Below, piece after piece: positions 34,501-46,000 of a stretch of DNA of 64,000 bases; position 1 is the first letter of the stretch, and each line of letters opens with the position of its first letter. The DNA is from Anthopleura xanthogrammica (lineage: Eukaryota; Cnidaria; Anthozoa; Actiniaria; Actiniidae). Where the stretch lies: assembly GCA_964019055.1 (NCBI GenBank), contig OZ025209.1, positions 6,001,071 to 6,065,070 on the forward strand, in the 5' to 3' direction. The translations under genes were made by a program, and so were the position numbers. The notes below the pieces were generated by a model. It was not told where the DNA came from, searched no databases, and saw only the letters and a program-made list of their open reading frames with translations.

Positions 34501-34612
34501 AGAAGAAGAGACAAATGGCGGTGGGATACGTTTGGGCGGTAAAAAGGAGTACACGAGTGTAGTATGTGGTTGTTTGTTTGTTTTGCTTTGGATGAACTGC
34601 CTTTTTTGGTAG
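25510..34612 (+). CDS. Secreted astacin metalloprotease with mucin-like linker, three SRCR domains and C-terminal anchor
   Basis: Nine exons: 25510-25579, 29242-29295, 30198-30311, 30614-30731, 30946-31124, 31875-32549, 32626-32952, 33287-33622, 34176-34612. Phases agree throughout and predict 769 aa. The order is signal peptide (1-22), a short acidic propeptide ending in FVEGDI (~42-47, the family's Asp switch), the astacin domain (~60-255), ~18 copies of APPTTTT (~270-403), SRCR1 (~405-510), SRCR2 (~515-622), SRCR3 (~627-730), and a hydrophobic tail [18 protein letters not shown] at the extreme C-terminus. Catalytic features are [19 protein letters not shown] (first His ~148) and Met-turn SVMHYG. 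The four domain cysteines are kept. The role would be extracellular or surface zinc proteolysis with SRCR ligand binding. The tail suggests a GPI or membrane anchor (inference). An alternative first exon may be used from 23756. Confidence 0.88.
25843..26197. mobile_element. ~350-bp foldback element
   Basis: Long, near-perfect arms: AATACTCCAG, TTCACATTCGATGGAAACCG, CTGTTTTTGAAGACCACAGA, TTTATAAGTCA, ATTAAAAGTCCGTGGGAT and TTACATTACAG-type words are repeated inverted. A diverged half copy lies at about 60830-60930 (CAAACCGCTGTTTTTCAAGA, TTTCGTTTATAAGTTAGCTA). It inserted cleanly into copy 2 of the duplication. Confidence 0.85.
26640..27313 (+). pseudogene. LINE reverse-transcriptase C-terminal fragment
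   Basis: From 26710 the plus strand reads [47 protein letters not shown], the region after the RT core in LINE-type polyproteins. A stop follows at about 26960, with further degraded similarity to 27180 ([15 protein letters not shown] in a shifted frame). An AATAAA lies near 27285. It is 5' truncated and dead. Confidence 0.75.
27823..29040 (-). pseudogene. RTE/LINE-like reverse-transcriptase remnant
   Basis: The minus strand reads [20 protein letters not shown] (near 28940), [19 protein letters not shown] (YADD catalytic box, near 28750), [24 protein letters not shown] and [13 protein letters not shown], then after a 71-bp insert [20 protein letters not shown] and [20 protein letters not shown]. 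The 3' end is a (TGTAC)n tail at 27823-27843. The 5' part is missing and frameshifts occur near 28800. It lies in intron 1 of the astacin gene, antisense to it. Confidence 0.85.
28211..28281. mobile_element. 71-bp hairpin MITE with 11-bp target-site duplication
   Basis: Arms TAGCCTCCTGCGCAGCCGCTG and its complement surround a 25-nt loop. CCTCCTTTTAC stands directly on both sides (28200-28210 and 28282-28292). The LINE reading frame becomes continuous when the block and one repeat are ignored. Confidence 0.85.
29798..29873. repeat. Perfect 76-bp palindrome
   Basis: Each 38-nt arm is AAAAATTTACAAAGAATGTA, TGGTTACAGGGGACAAGC and mirrors exactly around the centre AGC|GCT. There is no spacer and no mismatch. 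Located in intron 2 of the astacin gene. Confidence 0.95.
30795..30930. repeat. Repeat fragment with poly(C)
   Basis: A run of about 14 C at 30859-30872 is followed by GGACTCCCCTCTCAACAAAT and TGGATCCGCCCTTGTGTACT. The style is that of a decayed mobile element, just before astacin exon 5. Confidence 0.4.
32138..32540 (+). repeat. Coding 21-bp repeat (APPTTTT)n of the astacin-SRCR gene
   Basis: About eighteen in-frame copies of GCACCTCCGACTACTACCAC with synonymous wobble changes. It encodes a Thr/Pro-rich, mucin-like stalk expected to be O-glycosylated. Open frames on the other five frames are by-products. Confidence 0.95.
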
Positions 34613-35572
34613 ACAACTTTTGGCTATTTCAACCTTTAATTCTTATTAACTTAGTTATAGATGGAAATAATGCACTCTCCAACGGTTGAAGGAGTTTCTT
34701 TCAAGAGGTAGTTAGATAGACCCATTCGGCAACATAATTAATGATTTCCAAGTTCAGACCACGTGTTATTCCTTTGAGAAAAAAAATGGCATTTGGGTCT
34801 CATTCATGTCAAGGGCGTATTGAGCGTATGCAGACAAACACATAGGGTTGGTGGCATTATTTCCATTTGACTGAAATGATACTATCTAGGAAAGGTCATG
34901 AGAGATAAAACGGGAAAACAAGGGACCGGTCATTATTTATCGCCTGGAAGTCAGAGGACTTTTGTTGCGACATGTCATAAGAAATAACTGATAACTGATC
35001 CTTCCATGAGGCATTACTGCTCTTTTTTATGATCCCCCCTCAATAGCGGTTGCTACTCTCATCTTTGTGTGATCCCCCCTTTCGATACCTGTTAATATAT
35101 AGCTGATCCCCTTTCAGTTGTCTAAAAACTATATGATCCACCCCCTAAATCCCTCAACCCCCTCCCCAGGCTGAAAAGAAAAGAAACACTTAAATAGCAA
35201 ATGAAAACTTTAAATAGCAAAGCAAGTGGGCCCTGAAGGGACAATCACAATCGATATATCCTAGCCTAAATATTCACATCAAAATCGCCCTAAATTTTTT
35301 TTATATAGTCACCTCGATACGCGCGCTCTGATTGTACAAATCTGCTTTCTGCATCATTGTGGTGGGGATAATTTTAAGACCGTACGCAGGGGAAAATTCT
35401 ACCCTGGACGTGCGTAAGTAATCAGAATAATCAGGTATTGTAGTATCGAAATAATATTCACAAATAAATCACTGTAAATGGACCACTTCTTCTATTTGTT
35501 TCAGTTTCTGTTCGAAGACACGTGACCCTTCCTTTCAGGGTTTGGGTCCGAATTTGCCAATTCCGACCACGT
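34613..35572. other. Intergenic between astacin-SRCR and the hAT copy
   Basis: No gene. 35020-35160 has several TGATCCCCCC words, a style of dispersed repeat. No clear AATAAA near the stop codon at 34612. Confidence 0.4.
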
Positions 35573-35573
35573 A

Positions 35574-36380
35574 CAGGGACGGCGGAGCCGGGGGGGCTGG
35601 GGGGGGGGGGGGGGGGGCTAGAGCCCCTCCAATAATTTTCTGAGGTGTTGATGAAAGGGAATGACATTCAGTGTTTTGATGACATTTTAAGTGCCATACA
35701 GTCACTGAATGTAGATGAGCGACAGTTTATTGACCTTGTAGTAACACTGTGCAAGTTAATACATGTCAATCCAGCCACTAGTGCAAGTGGAGAGCGTTCC
35801 TTTTCTACCGCCAGGCGAGTGAAGACCTGGCTTCGCTCACAAATGACTCAAGCGCGTTTTACTCAATTATCAATTCTAAATACCCACAAGGAAAAGCTCG
35901 ATAAAATTTCCTTGGTGTCGGTTGCCAATGCGTTTGTATCCTTAAACGAAAACCGCAAGATAAATTTTGGTGTGTTCACAGATGCCGACTTCTAACTTTA
36001 GCTCTATAAATTGACTTGTTACAGTTATGTAAAGTCACTATCCATGTCATATGAGTGGTACCTTCTGTTTTAATTAATACTGGTTATGTTCAATTGTTAC
36101 ATATTCTATAAAGAAGTAGGAACATGAATTGCTACTGTACACAATATGTTTGATACCAAGACGAACAATTGCAATGAAGATTTTTATACCAAAGATTCAT
36201 TGCATATTCTTGTTAAGCTGAAAAACGAGGAAATTTTTGTAGCATCATTAAAGTTACCAGTGTTTATTTTTTGTATTTCATTTGTCTCTGTAAATAGGGC
36301 GAATAAATAGAGGGAGGGAGGGGTGGGTGGATAGGAAACTGCTTAGCCCCCCCAATCAAAAAACCGCTCCGCCGTCCCTG
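35574..36380 (+). mobile_element. Truncated hAT transposon with intact TIRs
   Basis: Ends are perfect 15-bp inverted repeats CAGGGACGGCGGAGC / GCTCCGCCGTCCCTG. The interior (about 35645-35995) encodes the hAT C-terminal dimerisation region: NPATSASGERSFSTARRVK and LNTHKEKLDKISL. The catalytic part is missing, so it is a non-autonomous deletion derivative of 807 bp. A poly(G) tract and a C-rich run sit just inside the TIRs. Flanks share ACGTAC but no clean 8-bp duplication was seen. Confidence 0.85.
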
Positions 36381-36848
36381 GACGTACCAACAATGATGCC
36401 CTACTGTTAGGGGTTTGAATGAGTCATGATCCTGTGTAAATTTTGGAAATAATCCGTAGTCTCAATTTTGTAAAAAAGATATACCCCTAAAGTAAATGAC
36501 CGATTAGGGATTAGTCATTAATAAGTGTGGGAGAATGCTGATATTTGTCTTGGGAGCATTTTAGAATTTTCGACCCTCAAAAAAGCATGGCTGTAAAAGC
36601 TTTGACTACCCTCAAAACAGGGCTAAAAAATAGAGAAGGAAGAGATTTGCTCCTCCAAGTTTCTGCATGCCCTTCCATATCTTGTAGAGGGACTCAACAA
36701 TGCACTTGCCGACACCTTACCGTACTTTGCAGTCATTACACCGAAAAACATACGGGGATTTGGCGTGGGAGTGGGGTCTGGGTACATTTGTATGTTTGGT
36801 CTACCTGTGGTTACTTTCAATCGATAGTAGCCTAGGAACTAATAGAAT

Positions 36849-36875
36849 CCAATATGGCGGACAACGAAGCTTGAA
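36849..36875 (+). promoter_or_regulatory. YY1-like motif and short uORF upstream of NOL10
   Basis: AATATGGCGGACAAC matches the animal YY1 core (AANATGGCGG) that is common at housekeeping promoters. The embedded ATG opens a frame of only six codons ending in TGA, so it is either a uORF or not transcribed. The NOL10 start lies 29 bp downstream. Confidence 0.45.
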
Positions 36876-36903
36876 AATAGTTCTTTAAAAAACATTCAAC
36901 ATA

Positions 36904-39900
36904 ATGCAGGTTTCACAACCAAATAACGTAAAAATATATAACCTTTCTGCTGGAAAATCCTTACCAGAGGTATGTGAGTTGAGTTGAGACTTGAATATTT
37001 CTATAGGTATCTTTGACACTTCTTCCTTCATCCGACCTCGAGCTCCTTTGCTAAAGGCTTTAACTTTGACTGTTTCAGTGGCTTTCAGAACGAAAAAGAA
37101 GAGCACTACAAAAGAATGATATCGGTAAGCTACTCAAAGACATTCTTCACGAACCACTAAACAATGAATACGATTGTTTCCCCGTGCATTTGTGGCGTGT
37201 TTTCGGTTGTAAATACATGTAAATACTGAGCATACTCACGTGCTAACTTGTTTGCACGTGGTCACGAAACTCGTTGAATGATATGAAAAGGAAAAGACAC
37301 GAAAATATGTTATTTTAATTGCAATATTTTGAAATGTAATGTTCCTAAATACTAGACTTTTCAAAATATAGTTGATATTACACGATACGAGCGCTTGTTG
37401 GATGATTTGAATTGTTGTATCAACCAACATGTCAGCTATGTTTATTGTTAGAGTCAATTTAGTCACACTGTTGAATAGTTAACGTCAACTAAATTAGATA
37501 AGTTATTTACTATTTTATGTGACATCAACTGAATAGTTATCTAAGTTAGATAAATTTACCTAACTATTCAACAGTGTGACTAAATTCACTCTATATTTAA
37601 ACATTACAATTATTTTTTAAGCTTTTTATAAATTAAAGTCTTAACCATCAATAAAATTCCTATATTTTTTACCTCTAAAAAGCGATATCTTAATAACAGT
37701 TTGTTATTTTAGAAACCATGTAATTTCTTTCCTTCATTTTAATTTACAGATATTCGTAGACGTATTGAACTCATCCAAGAGTTTGAGATGCCAACGGCTT
37801 CTACCAACATCCAGGTTTCTGCAGACAAGGAGTTTATCATGGCTACTGGTAAACTAATCTATTGGCAATAATCAAGATCTAAGTCAGGGCATGGCTAACT
37901 CACAGCTCAAAACCTGAAACACCCTCTGGGCTGATCTAAGTCAGGGCATGGCTAACTCACAGCTCAAAACCTGAAACACCCTCTGGGCTGATCTAAGTCA
38001 GGGCACGGCTAACTCACAGATCAAACCCTGAAACAACCTCAGGGTTGATCTAAGTCAGGGCAGGACTAACTCATAGATCAAACCCTGAAACAATCTCTGG
38101 GCTGATCTAAGTCAGGGCACGGCTAACTCACGGGTCAAACCCTGAAACAGCCTCTGGGCTGATCTAAGCCAGGGCAGGGATAACTCACAGATCCAAAAGA
38201 ACTCTCCAGAATTCCCTTGAGTGACCATGAAACGATGACTCCAAGGTTGACATTGATAAAACACAGTGAATGTAAAAACATATCAAGTCCAACCTTGACT
38301 TGGAGCCATTGTATTGTGGTAACTCAAGCAAATTCAGGAAAGAACTGTTAGAATTTAGCATGTTGGCAACTGCAAATTATTAGATTTAATCAATGGTAAA
38401 CCTTTTTGCTTTTGTCTTCAAACAGGAGTTTACAAACCCAGAGTTCGATGCTTTGAGACTAGTCAATTATCAATGAAATTTGAGAGATGTTTAGATTCTG
38501 ATGGTAAGTACAAGATGCAAAATCCCCTGTCAACAAACATTGATTAATGTCTACATATAATAACTGAAGTTATTTGTTTTCACTTTTAGCAGTTGTTAAC
38601 TAATAAGGGTGTAAATTTTCTTGTCTTTTTTCAGTTGTCAAGTTTTGTGTTTTATCAGATGATTATTCCAAGGTAGTACAGTGCAAAGTTAACTACGTAC
38701 ATGAAACAGTAATCCATAACTACTGTAGCACTATTTAGTATTTTTAAGTAAATAATAGCGATGAAACAACTATAGAAAATGCATGCATAATGCCTGCATT
38801 TATCCATCTTTCATATACTTAAATGAGGCACTTTTTTCTTTAGATGGTTTTCTTACAGTCTGACAGATATGTGGAGTTTCATGTACAGGTATGTACTCAC
38901 CTCTCACCAAATTGCAACCCGAGTTGGAGTCCATCAGGCTCAGTGTTGTACAGTATGTGAATAGAGTTTTTTGTTTGTTTTCTCCGGATCTTTGAGGGTT
39001 TTTCTCTGGGTTCTCCAGTTTTCCTCCTTCCACAAAAATCAACTTCTAAATTCCTATTTGATCTTGGAATGAGGGCCACAGGTTTGTTAGCCACTGGCTA
39101 TTAAGTGCTACCCTCATGAAAGCAAGGATGGTACTGTATCTTGCCATTATTACTGCACTTCTTAATAATCAGACTTACTGTGAAATGGACTATTTCAATA
39201 ACAGCCCATGATATATATCTTGTTTTAGCACAAACAAACTAATAAGCAATACTAGAAAATGCATGTAGTTGAAGTCAATTTTATTGTTTCCTGACATACT
39301 GTAACCTCGGGGCTGATCTATGTCTAGGCATGGCTCTATAGCTCACAATGTGTATTTAGTGTGTTGGGGTTTACAGAGGGAACCCAAAGAAAAACCTGCA
39401 AAAAACAAGCAAGAGACCCTACAAAGGTCTTCTCAATCAGTAACCAGTGAAAGCCTACTACATTGTAGTTTGCTTCTTCTAGCAACCAAAGATTTTAATG
39501 AGTTGACTACCTCTTCATCAAAAGTGTAAAATATTATCAAAACTATCCAAAAATAGTACAGTGCATGGTTATAAGCATGCTGTCTCTTTTAATGTTAATT
39601 ACAGTATGGCAGATATTACAGAACGAGAATACCCAAGTTTGGTCGGGATTTGACTTACCACAAGCCTTCGTGTGACTTGTACTTGGTTGGTGCTGGGTGA
39701 GTGAACTTCTTCCTATGACAAAACACAAAATTACTCCCTTGAAAGTAATGAAAAGATGTCTTGTGGGACCAAAATCACAAAAGCTTACCTTATTTGATGT
39801 TTTTAATGCAGGCCTGAGATATACAGACTGAATCTTGAACAGGGAAAATTCCTTAATCCTCTAAAAACTGATGCAGTGTAAGTTTGTTGTTGTTGCTGCA

Positions 39901-40020
39901 ATATTTTTTTGATGGAGTTTTAGTTGGTTGTTGTGGTTGCTTTTGCTTTTGTTGTGCTAGTGTTGCTGTTGCTGCTGTAGTTGTTGCTGCTGTTGGGGTT
40001 GTTACTGTTGTTTTTATTGT

Positions 40021-40052
<32 letters not shown>

Positions 40053-43000
40053 TAGTTGTTGCTGCTGTAGTTGTTGCTGCTGTTGGGGTTGTTACTGTTG
40101 TTGCTGTTGTTTTTATTGTTGCTGCTGCTGTTGTTGTTGTTGTTGTTGCTGCTTGTTGTTGATGTTGTTTTATTAGCAATAGCAGTTGTTGTAGAGACTT
40201 TTGTAAACTTTATTTATAATAATTATTACAGTAGTTACTGGCTAACAAAACTCGCACATGATACTGAAAACTCTTTTTTTCATTTCCAGAGGAATAAATG
40301 TTTGTGATATGAACCCAGTACACCAATTATTTGCTGCTGGAACAACAGAGGTATGAGGTATCATATATTCATAGATAGATTAACTAAAGGCCTGTTTACA
40401 CTAGCGATTTTAGATGTGGTTTTTTTGTGGCGATTTGGGTCATAGTTAAAAATTTTAAAGGATTTACTTGTAAAGTTTTATTCAGGACACCATTAATATT
40501 ACCTGTCTCTTTAGAAGTAAAAGAACAACATTTATTATATTTTCAAAAATCGTCACAAAATTGCCAGTGTAAACGGGCCTTAATTAAGGGCTTTGCCAAG
40601 TAAGATAATTCTCATATGGACACCTGCTGGACCTTATTCTTCATTAAGGTCCAGCAGTGTCTTATCCAGCTAGAAAGCCTTTAAATTTTATTGATACCTT
40701 TATCAAGAAAAAACTTCTGGGCTGATGTATGTCAGGGCACGGCTTACTCACAGACCGAACCCCGAAACAACCTCTGGGCTGATCAAAATGTGAGGGGCGA
40801 GGGTATTACTGCTATTCCACTCTTGATTCCCTGAACTTTCCTGCAGATAGCCAATCTCGTACCCAGAGCCCGCGTTTCTCCTGGCCAGCGCCGAAAAACG
40901 AGAGACTCTGGGGAAACGGAATTTTTTGAGGTTTTTGATTGGTTCTCTAATAAACAATAGAGAAACCGGAAATGAGCGGACTGAAGTACTTTCATTGGAT
41001 AACCGGAAAAGGACTTTCCCTGACATAATAATAAAAAATTTACGGAATATCTAGGGACTTCTGCTCTCAATTAGCTTTTTTTAAATAAAGTATAATTTAT
41101 ATTATAGCTTAAGGATTGATTAATTTATTTTAGTCTTGCATAAGAGTTAAATACAATAAATTCAGCTCTTAAATCCGAAGTTGTTTGCGTTCACGTTCGA
41201 ACTTGCCTTGGCGCGAAAGTTTAGTACGTCCAAGAAACACATACTTGTAAACATGAAGTGCCGAAGCTGCAAGAAATATTTGCCTAATTTTTACAACTCA
41301 GTACATTTGTTTGGGACAAAAGCCTTGAGTGAGGCAGAAGCTGGAAAATTAAGGATTTGCCATATCCAGTCGGCAGTACTGCAATCGTGTCATTTCCCTT
41401 TAGAACTGATGTAATGCACTCTCGCTGTTCATTTTTTAAAGAGAATTTTATACTTCTTTTCTTCATTGAAAACGCTATCGCTGCGTCAAAATCTCGAGCA
41501 AGAACTTTGGACGCCATCTTTAAATTATGCTTAAACGCATGCGCATTAAGAGAACCGGTTATCCAAAATCAGATAAAAAATTCCGTTTCCCCAGAGTCTC
41601 TCGTTTTTCGGCGCTGGCCAGGAGAAACGCGGGCTCTGGGTACGAGATTGGCAGATAGCAAGACAGATTCCATTTGTTTGGTTTTACAGGGCCGTGTTGA
41701 ATGCTGGGACCCTCGTTCTCGGTCGAGAGTGGGTGTTCTAGATGTTGGCTTAAGTGGAATCACACAGGATAGGTAAATATCGTATCAGTGAATGGTCTAG
41801 TGTTTGGTTGACTTTAGACTCTTCCACAGTCTCCCGCTCGGCCGCTCCACTCGGTTGACTTTTGCTATACAATAAGCCAGTTCACAGTTTAAGAATCGTT
41901 TTCAGTGCGCATGCGATTTTATCCCGAATTTCTCACCTTCTTTTGTTTAACTAAAAACAAAAGAAGGTTTAAACAAAAGAAGATGAGAAATTCGGGATAA
42001 AATCACATGCGCACTGAAAACGATTCTTAAACTTTGAATTGGCTTATAGAATCATGTCACTGTCATCGACTTCGGATTCGGAACGAAGCGGTTCGGTCTT
42101 TCTTCGTGAATGCATCGTCATATGGTCGGCTGTTACAAAAACTACTGAGCTAACCCTACACTGCATACAGTCAATACAGTGATGACACTTAAGCTGAAAA
42201 AAAATAGACATTAGTCTAATAGACGTTAGTAGACTAATTCTATAGTTTTCTTTACTTGACTACAATAGTGGTACCTCTATTAAGCAGACACCTTTCGGAC
42301 CTTGTTCAGCTGAGGTTTGTTTGACAGTAGGAAGACAATGCAACTAGCTATCCGTTTGATGAAGGGTGTACCGACAAACTGATTAGATTTTACAATGTGC
42401 ACAAAAAAAATAAAATTTTGATAGCAATTTTAGATCTTGACCATTTGATTATGTTTTGTTAATAAGGTCTGATTACATACCATCTGTAACGGCACTCAAG
42501 TATCGTGATGGATTGACGATGGGTGTTGGCACGGCAACGGGTCACGTAAGTACTCTTTCCTGTTATCGTTACGTCATGTAATGCGTCACCTCAACGTGTC
42601 GATACGGAATTCATTAGTTATTACACGTTATACCATAGCACGACCATTATCTGCAGATTACCTCACACCCTCCCTCACAAAAAATCCTGGCTACGGACCT
42701 GTTACGGCAATATTCCAGCACCTTGCAACTTCTATGAATATTAAATGCTACCGTTGCATGATGCGAACAATAGACCATTATCACGGTTGTCGTCGCTCAG
42801 CCTCGATAGTGTGTAATATATTCTTTAGAATTTGACTACAGCTCACGGTAATTTAAGGAAAGACACATTATCAAACAATAGACCATTTTCGAGATGCACG
42901 AGCGCTTTCAAAAATATCTATTGAAACACTTAAAACTTCCACGGGCTTTAGTCAAATTCTAAAGAATAAATTACACGCTATCGAGGCTGAGGTTGATCGA

Positions 43001-46000
43001 CGAGAACCGTGAAATGCTCTATTTCGAGACATTAATAACGTAGTGTAAATATCTCCAGCGCACTTTTTATCGCACGAGGACTGAATGTTGCCCAGTATGT
43101 CAGCACTCAGTTCACCCAAGTGTTTGATCATTTTTTGTGTGTTTTTCTGCAGGTTTTGTTGTATGATCTTCGCTCCAGTCATCCACTACTCGTCAAGGAT
43201 CACCAGTATGGACTGCCTATCAATAGCTTGTCATACCAAGATAAGCTGGACGTGGTGTTGTCTACTGACTCTAAGATACTAAAGATATGGGACAGAGAAA
43301 CGGTAGGGGGTAATATATCATACAGAGCCACCAGATAGGATAAGGTTTTAGTGATGTATGTATGGTAATGATGATGATACAAGATGATGATACATGATGA
43401 TACTAAAGATCAATAAAAATGGCTGATGATCACGTGATGTTGATGATGGTGCTTGAAATGAAAATGAAGATGATGGTAATGATGATTATGATGAAGCATA
43501 ATGATAATAATAATGCTTGATACTGACAAAAATAATTGATACCGATAAAAATAATAACGATGATGATTGCACTATTGATGGTGGTGGTGATGACGAAAAC
43601 TGAAGACTAGGGTGACTGATATAATGATAGCGATGATGATGATGATGGTGATGGTAATAATGTTGGTGAAGATGATACACATAACGATGCTGATAAAAGG
43701 ATTTCACAATGATAGTGATTATGATGCACAATGATAATATTTACTGATGACTTATGGTGATGTTGATGATGATGGTAATGATGCCATCATCACCATCGAA
43801 CGGTGTTAACGATGATAATGAGGTAGAGGATGATGATGATGATGATAGTGATAATAAAAATAATATAATTGCTTTTTGTTGTATTTGGCTGTTTAGGGTA
43901 AACCTTTTACATCCATCGAACCTCAAACCAACATCAATGACCTGTGCGTGTTCCCTGATTCTGGTAAGCACAATACAAAACTATCCCTTCTGTTACAATC
44001 ACCAAAGAATAACGAGCCATGAAAAACTGTCTGATTCAATTGTAGGTCTTCTGTTCATGGCAACTGAGGCTCCAAAGATGCTTGTCTACTATATACCAGT
44101 ACGTATTTGACACGTCTTTTCTGAGTTCGATAAACATGATGCATTCTGGTCTAGCTTGGGTACAAGCAACACCATATAAGGCGTGGTGAACCAAAGATGT
44201 TTGTACCCAAACTAGCCCACAATGCACAATGTTCGCTATCTCAGAAATGGGAGGGAGGAAGGGAGGGAGGGAGGAAACCTTATGCCTTAAGGCTGGTTTT
44301 CACTTGCGGCGGAAACGAAGATGGAGTCGGAAGCAGTCCATGAAATCGCAAGTGAGAACCGTTTATCATAAGCGGAAGCACAAGCCAAGAATAAGGAAAC
44401 CTTCCGATCCCTCCGATTGCGACGCGCTTCTGACTCCGATTTCTGATTGTCATCACTACGTCATAAGCTGCTTCCCACCCCGATTCCGTCACTAGTCGAA
44501 AGAGAACCTTTAAAGCGTACCTGGAAACCACACATTGACTATGTTAGCAAAAAAGTGAGCAGAATAGTTGGAATACTTAGTAGATTAAGGCACTTTATAC
44601 CTAGAAATACTCTTATTAAAATGTACAAAACTCTTTTACAACCTATTTTGACATATGGGATAGCTACCTGGGGTCAAGCTTGCAAAAAGCTCACCAACAA
44701 ACTTTTGATCCTGGAGAAGCGCGCCATCAGATCGATATTTTTTGTTAAATCAACTAATAGTGCTATACCACTTTTTTTTGAAACTAAAATTCTACCAGTG
44801 ACGTCACACTACTTATTCTTAATAGCACAACTTATGTATGATGTCGAAAATAACAAGGTCCCCACTAATATTGTCAACCTTTTTACTCGTGTTAAAGACA
44901 TACATAGCTATAACACAAGATCCTCTTCTAATGATAATTTTTATACAAAACATTCTCGCCTGAATACTCAAAGAAATTCTTTTTCACGTTTGGGTACTCG
45001 TCTATGGAATCAAATACCAGCACATATTAGAAAGTTGTCTAAAAGAAACTTTAAACAAGAAGTCATGTCAGCCCTTTTTAATAATTTAATGGCAAACGGT
45101 TATGATGTCGATATTTCAAAACTATTTGAGTAAATCTTATTGTCGTTGTCCTTATAGTTAGCTGTTTTTTTATTTTTTTATTTTGATTGTTTTTTTTTTC
45201 TTTTCTATTACCTTTTCTTTTTTTTCTCCTTTTACTATTTAAATATTAAGATAAAATATACATTCGTAATATCTAATAATAATAAAATTAGTTACTAATT
45301 TCAACTATTGTAAAGAAATTTAATTTAACTTGCCTAGACTAGCTATTAAGCTAAATGCAAGTTAAATACATATTTGTAAATAATTTCTTCTTTAATAAAA
45401 TTGAATTGAATTGAATTGAACCCCCTGCTCACATATTCCTTTTCGTCTGTGCACCGAGTTTTTTTTGACACGTGGTTATTTGTTTTGTAGTCTTTAGGTC
45501 CAGCGCCTCGGTGGTGTTCGTTCCTGGACAACCTGACGGAAGAACTGGAAGAAGACCAACAACCTACTGGTAAGGGAGGGGAGGGGAGAGGTGGGGATTG
45601 TTTTGTCCCCTCGCTAGTAACACCCTAGTTTCCCACTCGTTTCTGTCAAGACTGATATTTTTTATCTTTTTTTGTTTTCCAGTTTACGATGATTACAAGT
45701 TTGTCACTAAAGACGACTTGGAGAAACTCGGTAAGCAAAGATTAAAACTAATTTTCTTGGAATATTATAGTGTCAACAAGTTGATCAGTATAATTTTTTT
45801 GTATTTTGTCTAAAATTTCTTTCTTGGTTTGTTTGCAGGACTGAATCATTTGATAGGAACTAATCTTCTAAGAGCTTACATGCATGGTTACTTTATGGAC
45901 ATCAGGCTGTATCAAAAGGTAACTGTCTGTCTGTCTGTCGGTCTGTCCATGTGTCTGTCTGTCCATCTGTGTCCGTCCATCTGTCTCTCTGTACATCTTG

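Noticed and set aside
36854..36874. ATGGCGG as the NOL10 start codon
   Set aside because: The frame stops after six codons; the ATG at 36904 gives the conserved MQVS start.
39853..40307. Leu/Val- or Thr/Ala-rich open frames
   Set aside because: Trinucleotide repeat in a NOL10 intron.
43486..43971. His/Asp-rich open frames
   Set aside because: Encoded by the GATGAT repeat in a NOL10 intron, apart from the true exon 13 at 43897-43963.
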